Of a stretch of DNA of 64,000 nucleotides, positions 35,685 to 44,889 are shown one piece after another; the first letter of the stretch is position 1, and the number at the start of each line of letters is the position of its first letter. The DNA is from Roseitranquillus sp963749675. Lineage in GTDB: Bacteria > Pseudomonadota > Alphaproteobacteria > Rhodobacterales > Rhodobacteraceae. The stretch lies in the NCBI GenBank assembly GCA_963749675.1, contig CAVVNT010000010.1, forward strand, positions 682,001-746,000, in the 5' to 3' direction. The translations under genes and the position numbers were made by a program. The notes under the pieces were generated by a model. It was not told the DNA's origin and did not search any database. It was given only the letters and a program-made list of their open reading frames with translations.

Positions 35685-36371
35685 TCAGGGACCGCCCATC
35701 ATCGCCCTGAGACCCGCAATCACGCCCGCCGCCTCGAGTGCGAGCGCCGCCTCGGTACGCCTCACCTTCGTGCTGGATGACAGGATCCCGACGAGGCCCA
35801 ACTCACCATGGCTGGACGAAAGCAGGGGCGAGCCGCTCTCACCAGGGCGGACGTCGCAGCTGAGGGCGGCAATCCCAGCCCAGCCGACCAGCATGGGGCA
35901 TCGCCGCTCCCGCGCGCGCGCGCCCGTTCCTCCTCGATACGACGCGAGAAATGTCGGCATCCCGGGTGCAGGTTTTACGATGGCGATCGGACGCGCCACG
36001 TCCGCCGGTACGCCCCGGTCAAGACGGACGAGACCCGCGTCGTGTGTCAGATTCTGGAGGTCTCCCTCCACTGTCCCGCCGAGGAACAGCGGATGCACGA
36101 CCAGATCGCGCACCGCGAAGGTCTGCGCCTCGTGCCCCGGATATGCACCTGTGCGAAACGACAGGCGGTGCGGCTCCAGAACTTTTTCCCGCTTTGGATC
36201 GAGAAGACAGTGTCCCGCCGTCAGCACGAGATCATCGGCGATCAGAGCGCCGCTGCATGCGCCCCGATCGATGTGCAGGAGTCCGACTGCCGCCATTGCC
36301 GGGGCCTCTGACGAAGCGGGGCCCGCTACCGGCCACACCACAGCCAATGCCAGAAGGGCGGCGCGGAACAC
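35685..36371 (-). CDS. Secreted trypsin-like serine protease
   Basis: A 228-residue S1-family protein with a signal peptide (ALLALAVVWPVAGPASS). The catalytic triad is visible: His54 in VLTAGHC, Asp111 in THDAGLVRL and Ser179 in PGESGSPLL. Cys39-Cys55 (GACSGA and GHC) and Cys158-Cys172 could form the two usual disulphides. It should act in the periplasm or outside. The start is GTG at 36371, directly after the TGA of glcF, so it is probably translated from the same transcript. The substrate is unknown. Confidence 0.87.
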   Translation of the reverse strand: MFRAALLALAVVWPVAGPASSEAPAMAAVGLLHIDRGACSGALIADDLVLTAGHCLLDPKREKVLEPHRLSFRTGAYPGHEAQTFAVRDLVVHPLFLGGTVEGDLQNLTHDAGLVRLDRGVPADVARPIAIVKPAPGMPTFLASYRGGTGARARERRCPMLVGWAGIAALSCDVRPGESGSPLLSSSHGELGLVGILSSSTKVRRTEAALALEAAGVIAGLRAMMGGP

Positions 36372-37742
36372 TCAGCGCCGGTCCAGAGCTGCCGGCCTGG
36401 GCCCGCCCGTCGCCCAATCGAGAAGCTCAACGGTATGCACGACCGGCGTCGAGGTTCCCGACCCGATCTGCATCATGCACCCGATGTTTCCGGCGGCAAT
36501 CACCTCGGGCGCCGTCGCCGCCAAGGTCGAGACCTTGCGCCGCTTCAGTTCCGACGAGATCTCCGGCTGCATGAGATTGTAGGTGCCAGCCGATCCGCAG
36601 CAGAGGTGGCTGTCGGCAGGCTCGACGACCTCGAACCCGGCATGCCTCAGAAGCGCTTTGGGGTGCGTCCGGATCTGCTGGCCGTGCTGCAGGGAACAGG
36701 CGGCGTGGTAGGCAACGCGCATCCCGGCGCCGTCCCACCGCTCCTCGTGGCCGCGGCTGTCGGCTTCGGCATCGGTTCCCGCCACGGCACGTCGCGCGGG
36801 GTTCGCACTGGTACGCGCCGCCTCGGGCATCAGCTCCGCCAGAAGCTCCGAGACATCCACCGCAAGATCGCTGATCCGTGCTGCCTCCTCGGCCATCGGG
36901 CCCGTCCGCAGCATGTGCCCGTAGTCCTTGACCGTGGTGCCGCAGCCTGACGTGTTGATGACGATGGCGTCCAGTCCCTCGCCGTGCACCTCCGCCATCC
37001 ACGCCCGGATGTTCGCGGCGGCGAAGCGGTGCGCCTCTTCCTCCTGGCCCATATGGTGGACCAAAGCGCCGCAGCAGCCGGTGCCCCGAGCAACCACGAC
37101 GTCGCAGCCGAGCCGCGTCAGCAGGCGGATCGTGGCGTCGTTGATGTCGGTGTTCAGCGCGCGCTGGGCGCAGCCCGTCATCAGGGCCACGCGCTTCTTC
37201 CGGTCGCCTTCGGCGCGGAACACCTGCGGGTCGTCGTTGCGGCTGACGGCCGGCAGCCGCGCCGGCGCCATGTCGAGCATCGCGCGCAGCCGCGCGTCCG
37301 GCAGCAGCCGCCGGAACGGTCGGCCCGCCTTCGCCGCCAGCAGGGCAAGGCGAAAGCGGCCGGGATAGGGCAGCACCTGTGCCAGCGTCCAGCGCAGCGC
37401 GCGATCCATCGGCGGCCGCCGGTAGGTCCTTTCGATATGCACCCGCGCGTGGTCGACGAGGTGCATGTAGTGCACCCCAGACGGACAGGTCGTCATGCAG
37501 GCGAGGCATGACAGGCACCGGTCGATGTGCGTGACCGTCTTGGCGTCGGCCGGACGGTCGTTCTCCAGCATGTCCTTGATGAGGTAGATGCGGCCGCGCG
37601 GGCTGTCGAGCTCGTCGCCAAGCGTGACATAGGTCGGGCACGTCGCGGTGCAGAAGCCGCAATGAACGCAGGCACGAAGGACCTCGTTCGATCGAGCCGT
37701 GGCCGGGTCGCGCAGCTGCTCGGGCGTAAAGTTCGTCTGCAT
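36372..37742 (-). CDS. glcF: Glycolate oxidase iron-sulphur subunit
   Basis: A 456-residue subunit that passes electrons from the flavin subunits of glycolate oxidase towards the quinone pool. Two ferredoxin-type clusters lie near the N-terminus: CVHCGFCTATCPT and CLSCLACMTTCPSG. Two CCG domains follow with ARGTGCCGALVHHMGQ, INTSGCGTTVKDYGHML and HLCCGSAGTYN. The start ATG at 37742 overlaps the glcE stop. The C-terminus runs to the GTG of the protease gene. Between the CCG domains is a variable stretch (about residues 314-340) that is longer than usual. Intact. Confidence 0.94.
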   Translation of the reverse strand: MQTNFTPEQLRDPATARSNEVLRACVHCGFCTATCPTYVTLGDELDSPRGRIYLIKDMLENDRPADAKTVTHIDRCLSCLACMTTCPSGVHYMHLVDHARVHIERTYRRPPMDRALRWTLAQVLPYPGRFRLALLAAKAGRPFRRLLPDARLRAMLDMAPARLPAVSRNDDPQVFRAEGDRKKRVALMTGCAQRALNTDINDATIRLLTRLGCDVVVARGTGCCGALVHHMGQEEEAHRFAAANIRAWMAEVHGEGLDAIVINTSGCGTTVKDYGHMLRTGPMAEEAARISDLAVDVSELLAELMPEAARTSANPARRAVAGTDAEADSRGHEERWDGAGMRVAYHAACSLQHGQQIRTHPKALLRHAGFEVVEPADSHLCCGSAGTYNLMQPEISSELKRRKVSTLAATAPEVIAAGNIGCMMQIGSGTSTPVVHTVELLDWATGGPRPAALDRR

Positions 37743-38890
37743 CAGGCGGTCTCTGTTGTCGTGTCCATCAGCCCGGGATTGAGGATCCCGTGCGGGTCGA
37801 AGCGCTGGCGGAGGCCGGAGGTCAGGCGCGCGACCGGCGCGGCTTCGGGGTGAAACGCTCCGAAGCGGCGGCGGGTCCCGTCCTCCGCCCGCATGATCGT
37901 CGCGTGGCCGGGGATCCCGCTCAGCGCGGCGCGGACATCCGTCCCCGGCGCAACCGTCGCCCAGATCAGCCCGCCGCCCCAATCCAGCAGCAGCCGCGAC
38001 GGGTCGAGCTTCTCCGCGACCTGCGGCGCGGCCGAAGCCCGGACGGCGAGACGCCACACGTCACCCGTGCTGTCCACGAGCGGCAGGACGTCGCGCACCT
38101 CCCGCCACGTGTGGGCAATGGACCGCGGATCGCGCTCGATATCGACTTCGCCAAACCCAGCGAGGAGGGTCCCCAGCGCCTCTGCACGGTATGCGACGGA
38201 ACTCTCGAATCCCTCGATCCGGATCAGGGTGCCTCGCTCGGGATCGTACGCCGCGCCGGTGACCTCGAACGGAGACGCCAGTGCCGCCGCCATTGCCTGC
38301 ACCGCCCTGCCCACGTCAAGACCCGCTACAGCAAGCGTCGCGGAAGCATCCGGCGCCGGCAGCACCTTCAGCGCAACCTCCGTCAGCACGCCAAGCGTGC
38401 CCCACGAGCCCGCCATCAGCTTCACGAGGTCGTAGCCGGTGACGTTCTTCATCACGCGTCCGCCATTGCGCATGACGGTACCAGTGCCATCCACGAACCG
38501 CACGCCCAGCATGAAGTCGCGCGCCGCGCCGACCTGCACCCGCCGCGGCCCGCTCACGTTGGCTGCGGCGACCCCGCCGATCGTCGGCTCCCCATGGGTG
38601 CCGAGGAGCGGCCGATGGTCCATCGGCTCGAACGGCAACCGCTGTCGCTCGGCCGCCAGAATCGCCTCGACCTCGGCAAGCGGCGTACCGGCCCTGACCA
38701 CGAGCGTCAGCGCCCCCGGCTCGTAGAGCTCGACGCCCGACAGCCTCGCCGTCGACAGCACCTCGCCCTCGACCGGGTTCCCCACCGGCCGCGTCCCGCC
38801 ACCACGGACGCGCAAGCGCGTGCCGCTCCGCGCGGCGTCTTGCACGAGGCGCGCCAGCGCCTCCTCGCTCTCCGGTTGATGCTGCGACAT
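37742..38890 (-). CDS. glcE: Glycolate oxidase FAD-binding subunit
   Basis: A 382-residue FAD-linked subunit. The FAD_binding_4 region shows RLRVRGGGTRPVGNPVEGEV, then DHRPLLGTHGEPTIGGVAAA and NVSGPRRVQVGAARDFMLGV. KNVTGYDLVKLMAGSWGTLG is a GlcE signature. It ends FDPHGILNPGLMDTTTETA. With GlcD and GlcF it oxidises glycolate to glyoxylate at the inner membrane. Its stop codon overlaps the glcF start (TGATG). It is separated from glcD by about 650 bp that hold a small lipoprotein gene. Confidence 0.93.
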   Translation of the reverse strand: MSQHQPESEEALARLVQDAARSGTRLRVRGGGTRPVGNPVEGEVLSTARLSGVELYEPGALTLVVRAGTPLAEVEAILAAERQRLPFEPMDHRPLLGTHGEPTIGGVAAANVSGPRRVQVGAARDFMLGVRFVDGTGTVMRNGGRVMKNVTGYDLVKLMAGSWGTLGVLTEVALKVLPAPDASATLAVAGLDVGRAVQAMAAALASPFEVTGAAYDPERGTLIRIEGFESSVAYRAEALGTLLAGFGEVDIERDPRSIAHTWREVRDVLPLVDSTGDVWRLAVRASAAPQVAEKLDPSRLLLDWGGGLIWATVAPGTDVRAALSGIPGHATIMRAEDGTRRRFGAFHPEAAPVARLTSGLRQRFDPHGILNPGLMDTTTETA

Positions 38891-38910
38891 TTATCCGCGC
38901 CTCCGTTCGT

Positions 38911-38932
38911 GAGAGTGTCGGGATCCACTCTC
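38911..38932. repeat. Short inverted repeat upstream of glcE
   Basis: GAGAGTG (38911-38917) and CACTCTC (38926-38932) form a perfect 7-bp inverted repeat with an 8-base spacer, about 20 bases upstream of the glcE start. It could be an operator or a leader hairpin. Nothing in the sequence says which. Confidence 0.4.
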
Positions 38933-39146
38933 AAGACGCAAGGCGCGACCCGAGGAACCGGTGAATATTGATACCGCGTCCGGCAGCGCCGCCGGTCGGA
39001 TCGCGCATGCCCATCGTGGGCCGGTTGGCGACTCAAACGCCGCGGTCGCAGACCGAACAGATACCCGAGTGTCGATCTACCCTGAGAGACGTCGGCACTG
39101 CCGGACCCCTCGCCGGCGGCTCAAGAAACCGCGATCCCCGTCGCGC

Positions 39147-39326
39147 TCAGCGGCTTCTCTTGGCAGACGCGCGGTCCTGGTGGGCAGCCACTGAACTCGC
39201 CGAGGGAGAAACCTGCGTACCCTGATTGTAGCCGAAGCCCTCGCGGCTGTTGAAGCGAGCGTCGGGTGCACACGCGGCTGTGAGGCAGATCGCGACGATC
39301 AGGGTCATCTTCCACGTGGGCAACAC
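39147..39326 (-). CDS. Small predicted lipoprotein
   Basis: A 59-residue product, beginning at GTG 39326 just after GGAGG (39335-39331). It reads as a short positive N-terminus (LPTWK), a hydrophobic stretch TLIVAICLTAA, a Cys at the lipobox (LTAAC), then a polar tail with ARFNSREGFGYNQ. ATG at 39308 is an alternative start. It would be anchored to a membrane by its lipid-modified Cys. It sits between glcD and glcE on the same strand. Family not recognised. Confidence 0.6.
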   Translation of the reverse strand: MLPTWKMTLIVAICLTAACAPDARFNSREGFGYNQGTQVSPSASSVAAHQDRASAKRSR

Positions 39327-39542
39327 TTTTCCTCCAGTTCCCGTTCAGCCTTTGTAAGATTGCAGTGCAGCGACAGGTTGGCAACAAGGACTCGCGCGAG
39401 GACCGCGCGCCTCGGTCGGGGCGAAAGGCGCCGCAAGAAATCCTTTCCATGCGATGAATGCGACACATTAATCACATATAATTCAGTGTGTTGCGCGAAG
39501 TGTCCATCGTGGACACCGGCCGCCGCCGGGATCGCAAGGCCC

Positions 39543-40991
39543 CTAGGCCGCCGTCGGAATCCCCTCCCGGCGGACCTCGGACGCGCCCAGGGGAAATACC
39601 TTCGCCGGGTTCAGCAGCCAAGCGGGGTCGAAGACGTCCTTGACCCGCATCTGCGCCTCCAGATCGTCGGGCCCGTACTGCACGTGCATCAGGTCCCGCT
39701 TCTCGACCCCGACCCCGTGCTCCCCCGTCAGGCAGCCGCCAACCTCCACACAGAGGGTCAGGATGTCGGCGCCCATCGCCTCGGCCTTCTCCAGTTGCCC
39801 CTCCTCGTTGGCGTTGAACAGGATCAGCGGGTGCATGTTGCCGTCGCCCGCATGGAAGACGTTCGCAACCTCGAGCGCGTACTGGTCCGACAGTTCTCGA
39901 ATGCCGCCGAGGACCCGTGGCAGCTCGCTCACCGGGATCGTGCCATCCAGACAGATGTAGTCGTTGATCTGCCCCATCGCACCGAACGCCGACTTGCGCC
40001 CCAGCCAGATGCGCGCCGCCTCGTCGGCATCCGCCGCCTCGCGCAGTTCGACCGGATCGTGGTTCCTTGCGATCTGCTTGATGAGGCCCAGCTGCTCGTC
40101 GATCTCCCCCGGGCTGCCCTCGACCTCCACGATCAGCAGCGCCTCGCAATCGGGGTAGCCGGCATGGGCAAAGGCCTCGCAGGCGCGGATGCAGGGGCGG
40201 TCCATGAACTCAATGGCCACCGGCAGGACGCCCGCCTTGATGATGTCGCTGACGCAGGCACCCGCGACCTCGTTCGAGGAGAAGCCGATCAGCACCGGCC
40301 GCGCGCCCTCGGGCTTGGGCAGGATGCGCAGCACAGCCTCGGTGACGACTCCAAGCTGCCCCTCGGACCCGCAGACGACGCCGAGCAGGTCCAGCCCGCC
40401 CGCGTCGAGATGTGCGCCGCCGAGCTCGACCACGGTGCCGTCCATCAGCACCATCGTCACGCCGAGCAGGTTGTTCGTCGTCACCCCGTACTTCAGGCAA
40501 TGCGCACCGCCGGAGTTCATCGCGATGTTGCCCGCGATCGCGCAGGCAAGCTGCGACGACGGGTCGGGCGCATAGAAGAACCCGTCCTCCTCCACCGCCC
40601 CGGTGACGGAGAGGTTGGTGCGCCCGGTCTCGACCCGGATGAAGCGGTCTTCGTAGCTCGTCTCGAGCACCCGGTTCATCTTGGAGACGCCGAGGATCAC
40701 GCTGTCGGCCGTCGGCAATGCGCCCCCGGCGAGCGATGTGCCCGAGCCGCGCGGGACGACCGGCACGCCCTCCTCGTGACAGACCCGCAGCACCGCGGCG
40801 ACTTCGTCCGTCGAGGCGGGCAATGTCACGGCAAGAGGGGGGCACTTGTAGGCGGTGAACGCATCGCATTCGTACGCGCGGACCTCGTGCTCCTCATGAA
40901 TGACGGCGCGTTCAGGCAGGAGCTTCGTCAACCGCTCCACCACCCGCGCCTTGCGGCGCAAGACACCCGCATTCGGCTCCGGCATCTGCAT
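39543..40991 (-). CDS. glcD: Glycolate oxidase catalytic FAD subunit
   Basis: A 482-residue FAD-linked oxidase of the GlcD/D-lactate dehydrogenase family. The FAD site reads VVPRGSGTSLAGGALP, with DPSSQLACAIAGNIAMNSGG and CLKYGVTTNNLLGVTMVLMD following. VVCGSEGQLGVVTEAVL and the C-terminal NVFHAGDGNMHPLILFN and LTGEHGVGVEKRDLM carry the substrate-side His residues. It oxidises glycolate to glyoxylate with GlcE and GlcF. It is divergent from DUF599, with 78 bp between the two starts. Intact and of normal length. Confidence 0.95.
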   Translation of the reverse strand: MQMPEPNAGVLRRKARVVERLTKLLPERAVIHEEHEVRAYECDAFTAYKCPPLAVTLPASTDEVAAVLRVCHEEGVPVVPRGSGTSLAGGALPTADSVILGVSKMNRVLETSYEDRFIRVETGRTNLSVTGAVEEDGFFYAPDPSSQLACAIAGNIAMNSGGAHCLKYGVTTNNLLGVTMVLMDGTVVELGGAHLDAGGLDLLGVVCGSEGQLGVVTEAVLRILPKPEGARPVLIGFSSNEVAGACVSDIIKAGVLPVAIEFMDRPCIRACEAFAHAGYPDCEALLIVEVEGSPGEIDEQLGLIKQIARNHDPVELREAADADEAARIWLGRKSAFGAMGQINDYICLDGTIPVSELPRVLGGIRELSDQYALEVANVFHAGDGNMHPLILFNANEEGQLEKAEAMGADILTLCVEVGGCLTGEHGVGVEKRDLMHVQYGPDDLEAQMRVKDVFDPAWLLNPAKVFPLGASEVRREGIPTAA

Positions 40992-41069
40992 GGTTCAGCC
41001 TCCCTTTCCTTGTCGAAGTAGCGCCATGGACGATTCCCATCAAGGCAGGCCGCCTGTAGACTCCGCGTG

Positions 41070-41771
41070 ATGCCGATGGCCGAACTGATCCAGCTCTTCA
41101 GACCGCTCGACCTTGCCGCGATCGCTCTGCTCGCGCTCTGCTTTTACGGCACCGGCTGGATCATCGAGCATCCCGGCCGCGACCGGCGCAGCGTCACCGT
41201 CATGATGGCCGACGTGCGCCGCCAGTGGATGCGTGAACTGGCAAAGCGCGAGCAGCGGATCTTCGACAGCCAGATCATCGGCAACCTGCGAACGGCGACC
41301 TCGTTCTTCGCCTCGACGACCATCCTGGCGATCGGCGGAGTGCTTGCGGTCGCCGGCAACACCGAGGCGCTGCGGTCGGTCGCGGGGGGCCTGCTGGCGG
41401 ACCCGCGACCGGTGGAGCTCTACCAGATCAAGCTCTACCTCGTGACGCTGCTCCTGGTCGCGGGGTTCCTGCGCTTCGTGTGGGCGAACAGGGTGTTCGG
41501 ATACTGCTCCGTCGTGATGGCGGCGGTGCCGCCGCCGGATGATCCAACGGCGTTCCGGACGGCGCGGCAGGCCGCGGAACTGAACATTCGCGCCGCGTTC
41601 AACTTCAACCGGGGCCTCAGGGCAATCTATTTCGCGCTCGCCGCGGTGACCTGGATGATTGGCCCTCTCCCGCTCATTGTGGCGACCCTCGCCACGGTCT
41701 GGACCCTATGGCAGCGGGAGTTCGCGTCCGATCCGCACCGCATCCTGACCGAGAAGGAGGAAACGGAATGA
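41070..41771 (+). CDS. DUF599 membrane protein
   Basis: A 233-residue protein with about four hydrophobic segments: PLDLAAIALLALCFYGTGWI, FASTTILAIGGVLAVAG, LYLVTLLLVAGFLRFVWAN and YFALAAVTWMIGPLPLIVAT. The motif QRIFDSQIIGNLRTATSFFA is typical of DUF599. No function is known. It is often found beside glcD in alphaproteobacteria, as here, where the two genes diverge. Its stop codon overlaps the ATG of the next gene. Confidence 0.88.
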   Translation: MPMAELIQLFRPLDLAAIALLALCFYGTGWIIEHPGRDRRSVTVMMADVRRQWMRELAKREQRIFDSQIIGNLRTATSFFASTTILAIGGVLAVAGNTEALRSVAGGLLADPRPVELYQIKLYLVTLLLVAGFLRFVWANRVFGYCSVVMAAVPPPDDPTAFRTARQAAELNIRAAFNFNRGLRAIYFALAAVTWMIGPLPLIVATLATVWTLWQREFASDPHRILTEKEETE

Positions 41772-42051
41772 GATGGATGGCGGCGTGCCTCCTTGCCGCG
41801 CCGGCCTGCGCCGATCCCGCGGTGGTCGTCAGGGCCGAGGCCTCGCGAGCGGCCGATGGCTGGCGCTTCGACGTAACGCTGCGGCACGCCGGCACCGGCT
41901 GGGACGACTACGCCGACGCCTGGCGGATCAAGCTCATGGACGGCACGGTGCTCGGTATCCGGGAGCTGTTGCATCCGCACGTGGAGGAGCAGCCGTTCAC
42001 CCGTTCCCTGCGGGGCCTCATCGTGCCGGCAGGGAGCAAAGAGGTTACTGT
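41768..42051 (+). pseudogene. Secreted protein of unknown function, 3' end lost
   Basis: Starts at ATG 41768, overlapping the DUF599 stop. It has a short signal peptide (MAACLLAAPACA) and a beta-rich body: EASRAADGWRFDVTLRHAGT, GWDDYADAWRIKLMDGTVLG, RSLRGLIVPAGSKEVTV. After about 94 codons it runs into an IS21-type IstB fragment, so the true C-terminus is missing. Probably part of the DUF599 transcription unit before truncation. Confidence 0.62.
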
Positions 42052-42235
42052 CCGTGACCGCACGAGCTGCCGTCAGCAAGCTGGACCGCTTCGACCTGAT
42101 CATTCTCGACGAGATCGATTACGCCCAGAAGGACCATGCCGAGACCTCCGTGCTCTTCGAGCTCATCGCCCGGCGCTACGAGACCCGCAGCCTCGCCATC
42201 GCAGCCAACCAGCCCTTCAGCGCCTGGGCTCTACA
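42052..42235 (+). pseudogene. IstB-like ATPase remnant (IS21 family)
   Basis: About 60 codons read LDRFDLIILDEIDYAQKDHA and ETSVLFELIARRYETRSLAI, then AANQPFSAW. These are the Walker B region and following part of IstB, the helper ATPase of IS21 elements. Nothing else of the element is present: no Walker A, no istA, no terminal repeats. It marks an old IS21 insertion and deletion that cut the preceding gene. Confidence 0.75.
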
Positions 42236-42269
42236 CGCAGCGGCCGTCGAGAGTGGAAGAGGAGCGCAG

Positions 42270-43033
42270 ATGATCCCGGAGCGAATTGCGGCGATGCAGC
42301 TGGTGGGACATGGCGGCATCGACAAGCTCGTCTACCGCACCGACGTGCCCGTCCCTTGGCCACCAAGGCGAGCTCCTCGTGAAGGTCATAGCGACGGGGA
42401 AGAACAACACCGACCGCAAGATCCGCGAGGGTCCTTACCCGAGCGGGCGTGCTCCTCAGCGGCGGCGTTGGTACGGCGCTGATCCAGCTCTGACGCCTGC
42501 TCAGCGCCGTCCTCCATGCCGTCGGCAGCCCGGGAAAGGCGGACGCTCTGAGGTCGCTCGGCGCCAAGACCGTCATCGACCGCAGCGCCGTCAGGGACTG
42601 GCGCGCCGCGGTGCGTCAGGCGACGGGGCGAGCATATGATTGACGCGGTGATGGACCTCGTCGGCGGGCCGCTGACGAACCGGCTCATCGACGTGATGAC
42701 GGAGCGGAATTGCGGAGCGCACGACCTATCCCCGGCTGTCAATCGCCGGGGCGAGCGCCGGTAACGTGGCCGAGCTGCTCTGGACCAGGATTTGTTTCTA
42801 CCAGTTGTCGATCTTCGGCGTCTCCCACGGCACGCGACGAGGCCGACCGCCTCATCGCATGGATCAGGGACAGGGCGCTGCGACCTGTACTGCATGGGAC
42901 GTTCAGGCTCCTGGACCTGCATCGTGCCGAGGCCTGTTTCGCAGATCGAGGTTCGGAGTTCGTCGGCAAACTGGCCATCGTACCGGACCCGGAACGGAGG
43001 CGGCACGGCGCGCGCTTGCCCAGTGAGCAGCCA
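42270..43033 (+). pseudogene. Zinc-free alcohol dehydrogenase / quinone oxidoreductase, several frameshifts
   Basis: GAGGAG precedes ATG 42270. In pieces spread over three frames one reads IAAMQLVGHGGIDKLVYRTD, GELLVKVIATGKNNTDRKI, ALRSLGAKTVIDRSAVRDW, MIDAVMDLVGGPLTNRLIDV, PRLSIAGASAGNVAELL and HRAEACFADRGSEFVGKLAI. This order matches MDR-family NADPH:quinone oxidoreductases from end to end. At least four shifts are needed, so it is dead. Confidence 0.75.
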
Positions 43034-43049
43034 CGGAGGTCGTTAAAGC

Positions 43050-43770
43050 ATGATTTCGGTCGAGCACGTTGCGGACCACGAGCCGCTGCTCGAGAGCTCT
43101 CCGCTGATCCGTGGCGTGCTCAGGACGGCCGCGTACATCGACGCGAACGGCGGCATCGGGCTGACCAAGGCCGGTGCGTTCAACCGCAAGTTCGTCCACT
43201 GGGCCGCGGCGAACTTCGACTGGCCCGGATACTCGGAGGAGGAGCTCTTCCAGCTCAACAAGGTCCTGGACGAGATCGACTTTCCGCCCGTCGGTGACAT
43301 ACACGCCCTGCTTTCAGGGCTCAGGCTGGGCCGGCGCCGGAAAGGGATGTTCCTCCTGACCAAGGCCGGCAGGGATTCTCGTCGCCCATCCCGGGCGGCT
43401 GCTCTCGGAGCTGGTGCCCAGCTACCTCTTCCGTCTCGACCATGGAGCGCATCTCCGCTCCGAAGGAGAGCTTCTCGGCAACTGGGACGTCTTCCTCAAC
43501 GTCATCAACGTCGAAGCCGACCACGGGGCGAGCATCGGTGCGCTTCGGACGGCGCTTTACGGCTCTTCCCATGACGGGGCAAATCGGTACGACGACATCG
43601 GCTGGGCCTTCTACATCACGGTCCTTCGCCCGCTCTGGTGGGCCGGTCTGCTTCAGACCGACCATCTCGGCCGGATGAGCATTGACACGCAGTTCTTCAA
43701 GACAGCTCTCTGGCGGCGCTACCTTCGCCTTGACACGGATCAACTGCTTGAACAGCGGCGGCTGCATTGA
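43050..43770 (+). pseudogene. Unknown protein with winged-helix-like features, one frameshift
   Basis: GGAGG lies 10 bases before ATG 43050. The first part reads GVLRTAAYIDANGGIGLTKA, then FNRKFVHWAAANFDWPGYSE and GLRLGRRRKGMFLLTKAGR. A shift near 43373 (GGCAGGGATT) is needed to continue ILVAHPGRLLSELVPSYLFR and GNWDVFLNVINVEADHGASI up to LDTDQLLEQRRLH. The pattern of LTKAGAF and RRRKGMFLLTKAG resembles the winged-helix-like region seen in some pRiA4b ORF-3-type proteins, but this is a weak resemblance. Otherwise unknown. Confidence 0.5.
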
Positions 43771-43827
43771 TGCCCCGCACCAGCGGCGACAGGTGCTGCA
43801 CCGCCCGTGGCTCTCGGGCCTTCGAGG

Positions 43828-44664
43828 ATGAAGGTCATGACGCTGCTGAAGATCGCACTCGGCCTGGGGGTCCTCTACCTCGTCTGCATCCTGCTGATCG
43901 CGCTGGTGCAGGATCGACTGCTGTTTCCGCGGTGGGCGATGCGGGGTGGAACGGTGCCACTGCCGACGACCGCCGAACGTCTCTCGGTCGAAATCTGCGG
44001 CGTCGGACGTCTGGTCGGAGCGTTCCTGCCGGCCGAACGCGAGCCGCCGCCCGATGCGGCTCTCCTCCTCGGCTTCGGCGGCAACGCGTGGGACGCTGAT
44101 CTTCTGGCGACTTACCTGCACTCGGTCTATCCGGAACGGGATGTCGTCACCTTCCACTACCGTGGCTATGGGCCAAGCGCCGGCCGCCCGAGCGCCGAGG
44201 CAATCCTCGGCGACGCCGTGCACATCTACGACGAAGTCGTCGCCGCGCGCGATGTCGAGCAGGTTGTGGCGGTTGGGCTGAGCCTCGGAGCGGGGCCCGC
44301 GGCGCATCTCGCCAGCCGTCGCCCTGTCGGCGGCCTGATCCTTGTCACGCCCTTCGACTCCCTCGTTGCTCTCGCGAGGGACCTATACCCGTGGCTCCCG
44401 GTCCGCCTCCTGCTGCGGCATCGCATGGACGCGGCGGGAGCCCTTGCGCGATCATCGGCGAAGGTTGCGATCATCGCAGCTGCGGAAGATGAGATCGTCC
44501 CGCCACGCCGAACGGCAGCGCTTCGCGGTGCTTCCGACCGGCTCGTCCTTGACCGTGTCATTGCAGGCGTCGGACACAACGACATCTACGACAGCGAAGA
44601 GTTCACCGGCGCGATGCGCGAGGCATTGCTCCTCATCGAGGAGCAGGCTCGCTCCGGCAGGTGA
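43828..44664 (+). CDS. Alpha/beta hydrolase with N-terminal membrane anchor
   Basis: A 278-residue protein. The N-terminus LKIALGLGVLYLVCILLIAL is one membrane helix; the enzyme domain probably faces the periplasm or is held at the membrane surface. The catalytic triad is Ser152 in VGLSLGAGP, Asp221 in AAAEDEIVPP and His250 in GVGHNDIYD. LLGFGGNAWDADLL is the oxyanion-hole strand. The layout resembles the ABHD13/BEM46-like group. The ATG at 43828 is preferred over an upstream start at 43807 because it precedes the membrane helix directly. The substrate is unknown. Intact between two groups of remnants. Confidence 0.85.
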   Translation: MKVMTLLKIALGLGVLYLVCILLIALVQDRLLFPRWAMRGGTVPLPTTAERLSVEICGVGRLVGAFLPAEREPPPDAALLLGFGGNAWDADLLATYLHSVYPERDVVTFHYRGYGPSAGRPSAEAILGDAVHIYDEVVAARDVEQVVAVGLSLGAGPAAHLASRRPVGGLILVTPFDSLVALARDLYPWLPVRLLLRHRMDAAGALARSSAKVAIIAAAEDEIVPPRRTAALRGASDRLVLDRVIAGVGHNDIYDSEEFTGAMREALLLIEEQARSGR

Positions 44665-44889
44665 CAGCACATTCTCTGCGAAGGTCGTGGAGATGGACTG
44701 GCTCCCTCGGCGGCTGCTTGCTCACGCCTCATTCGTCGAGGTCGGCCCGGAGCCGCCGTTCACCCGCCTCGACGGCTGCCGCAGTGCCGCATGAAGTGCG
44801 GTCGTTAACAGTCGCCGCGCGTAGAGGAGTGGTACACTCAGCCTGGCGCCTTGCCCCGCCACGGGAAGTCGTACTTCATTGCGTAACCG

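Noticed and set aside
39360..41021. A 553-codon open frame on the plus strand opposite glcD
   Set aside because: Antisense shadow; the minus strand encodes a full GlcD.
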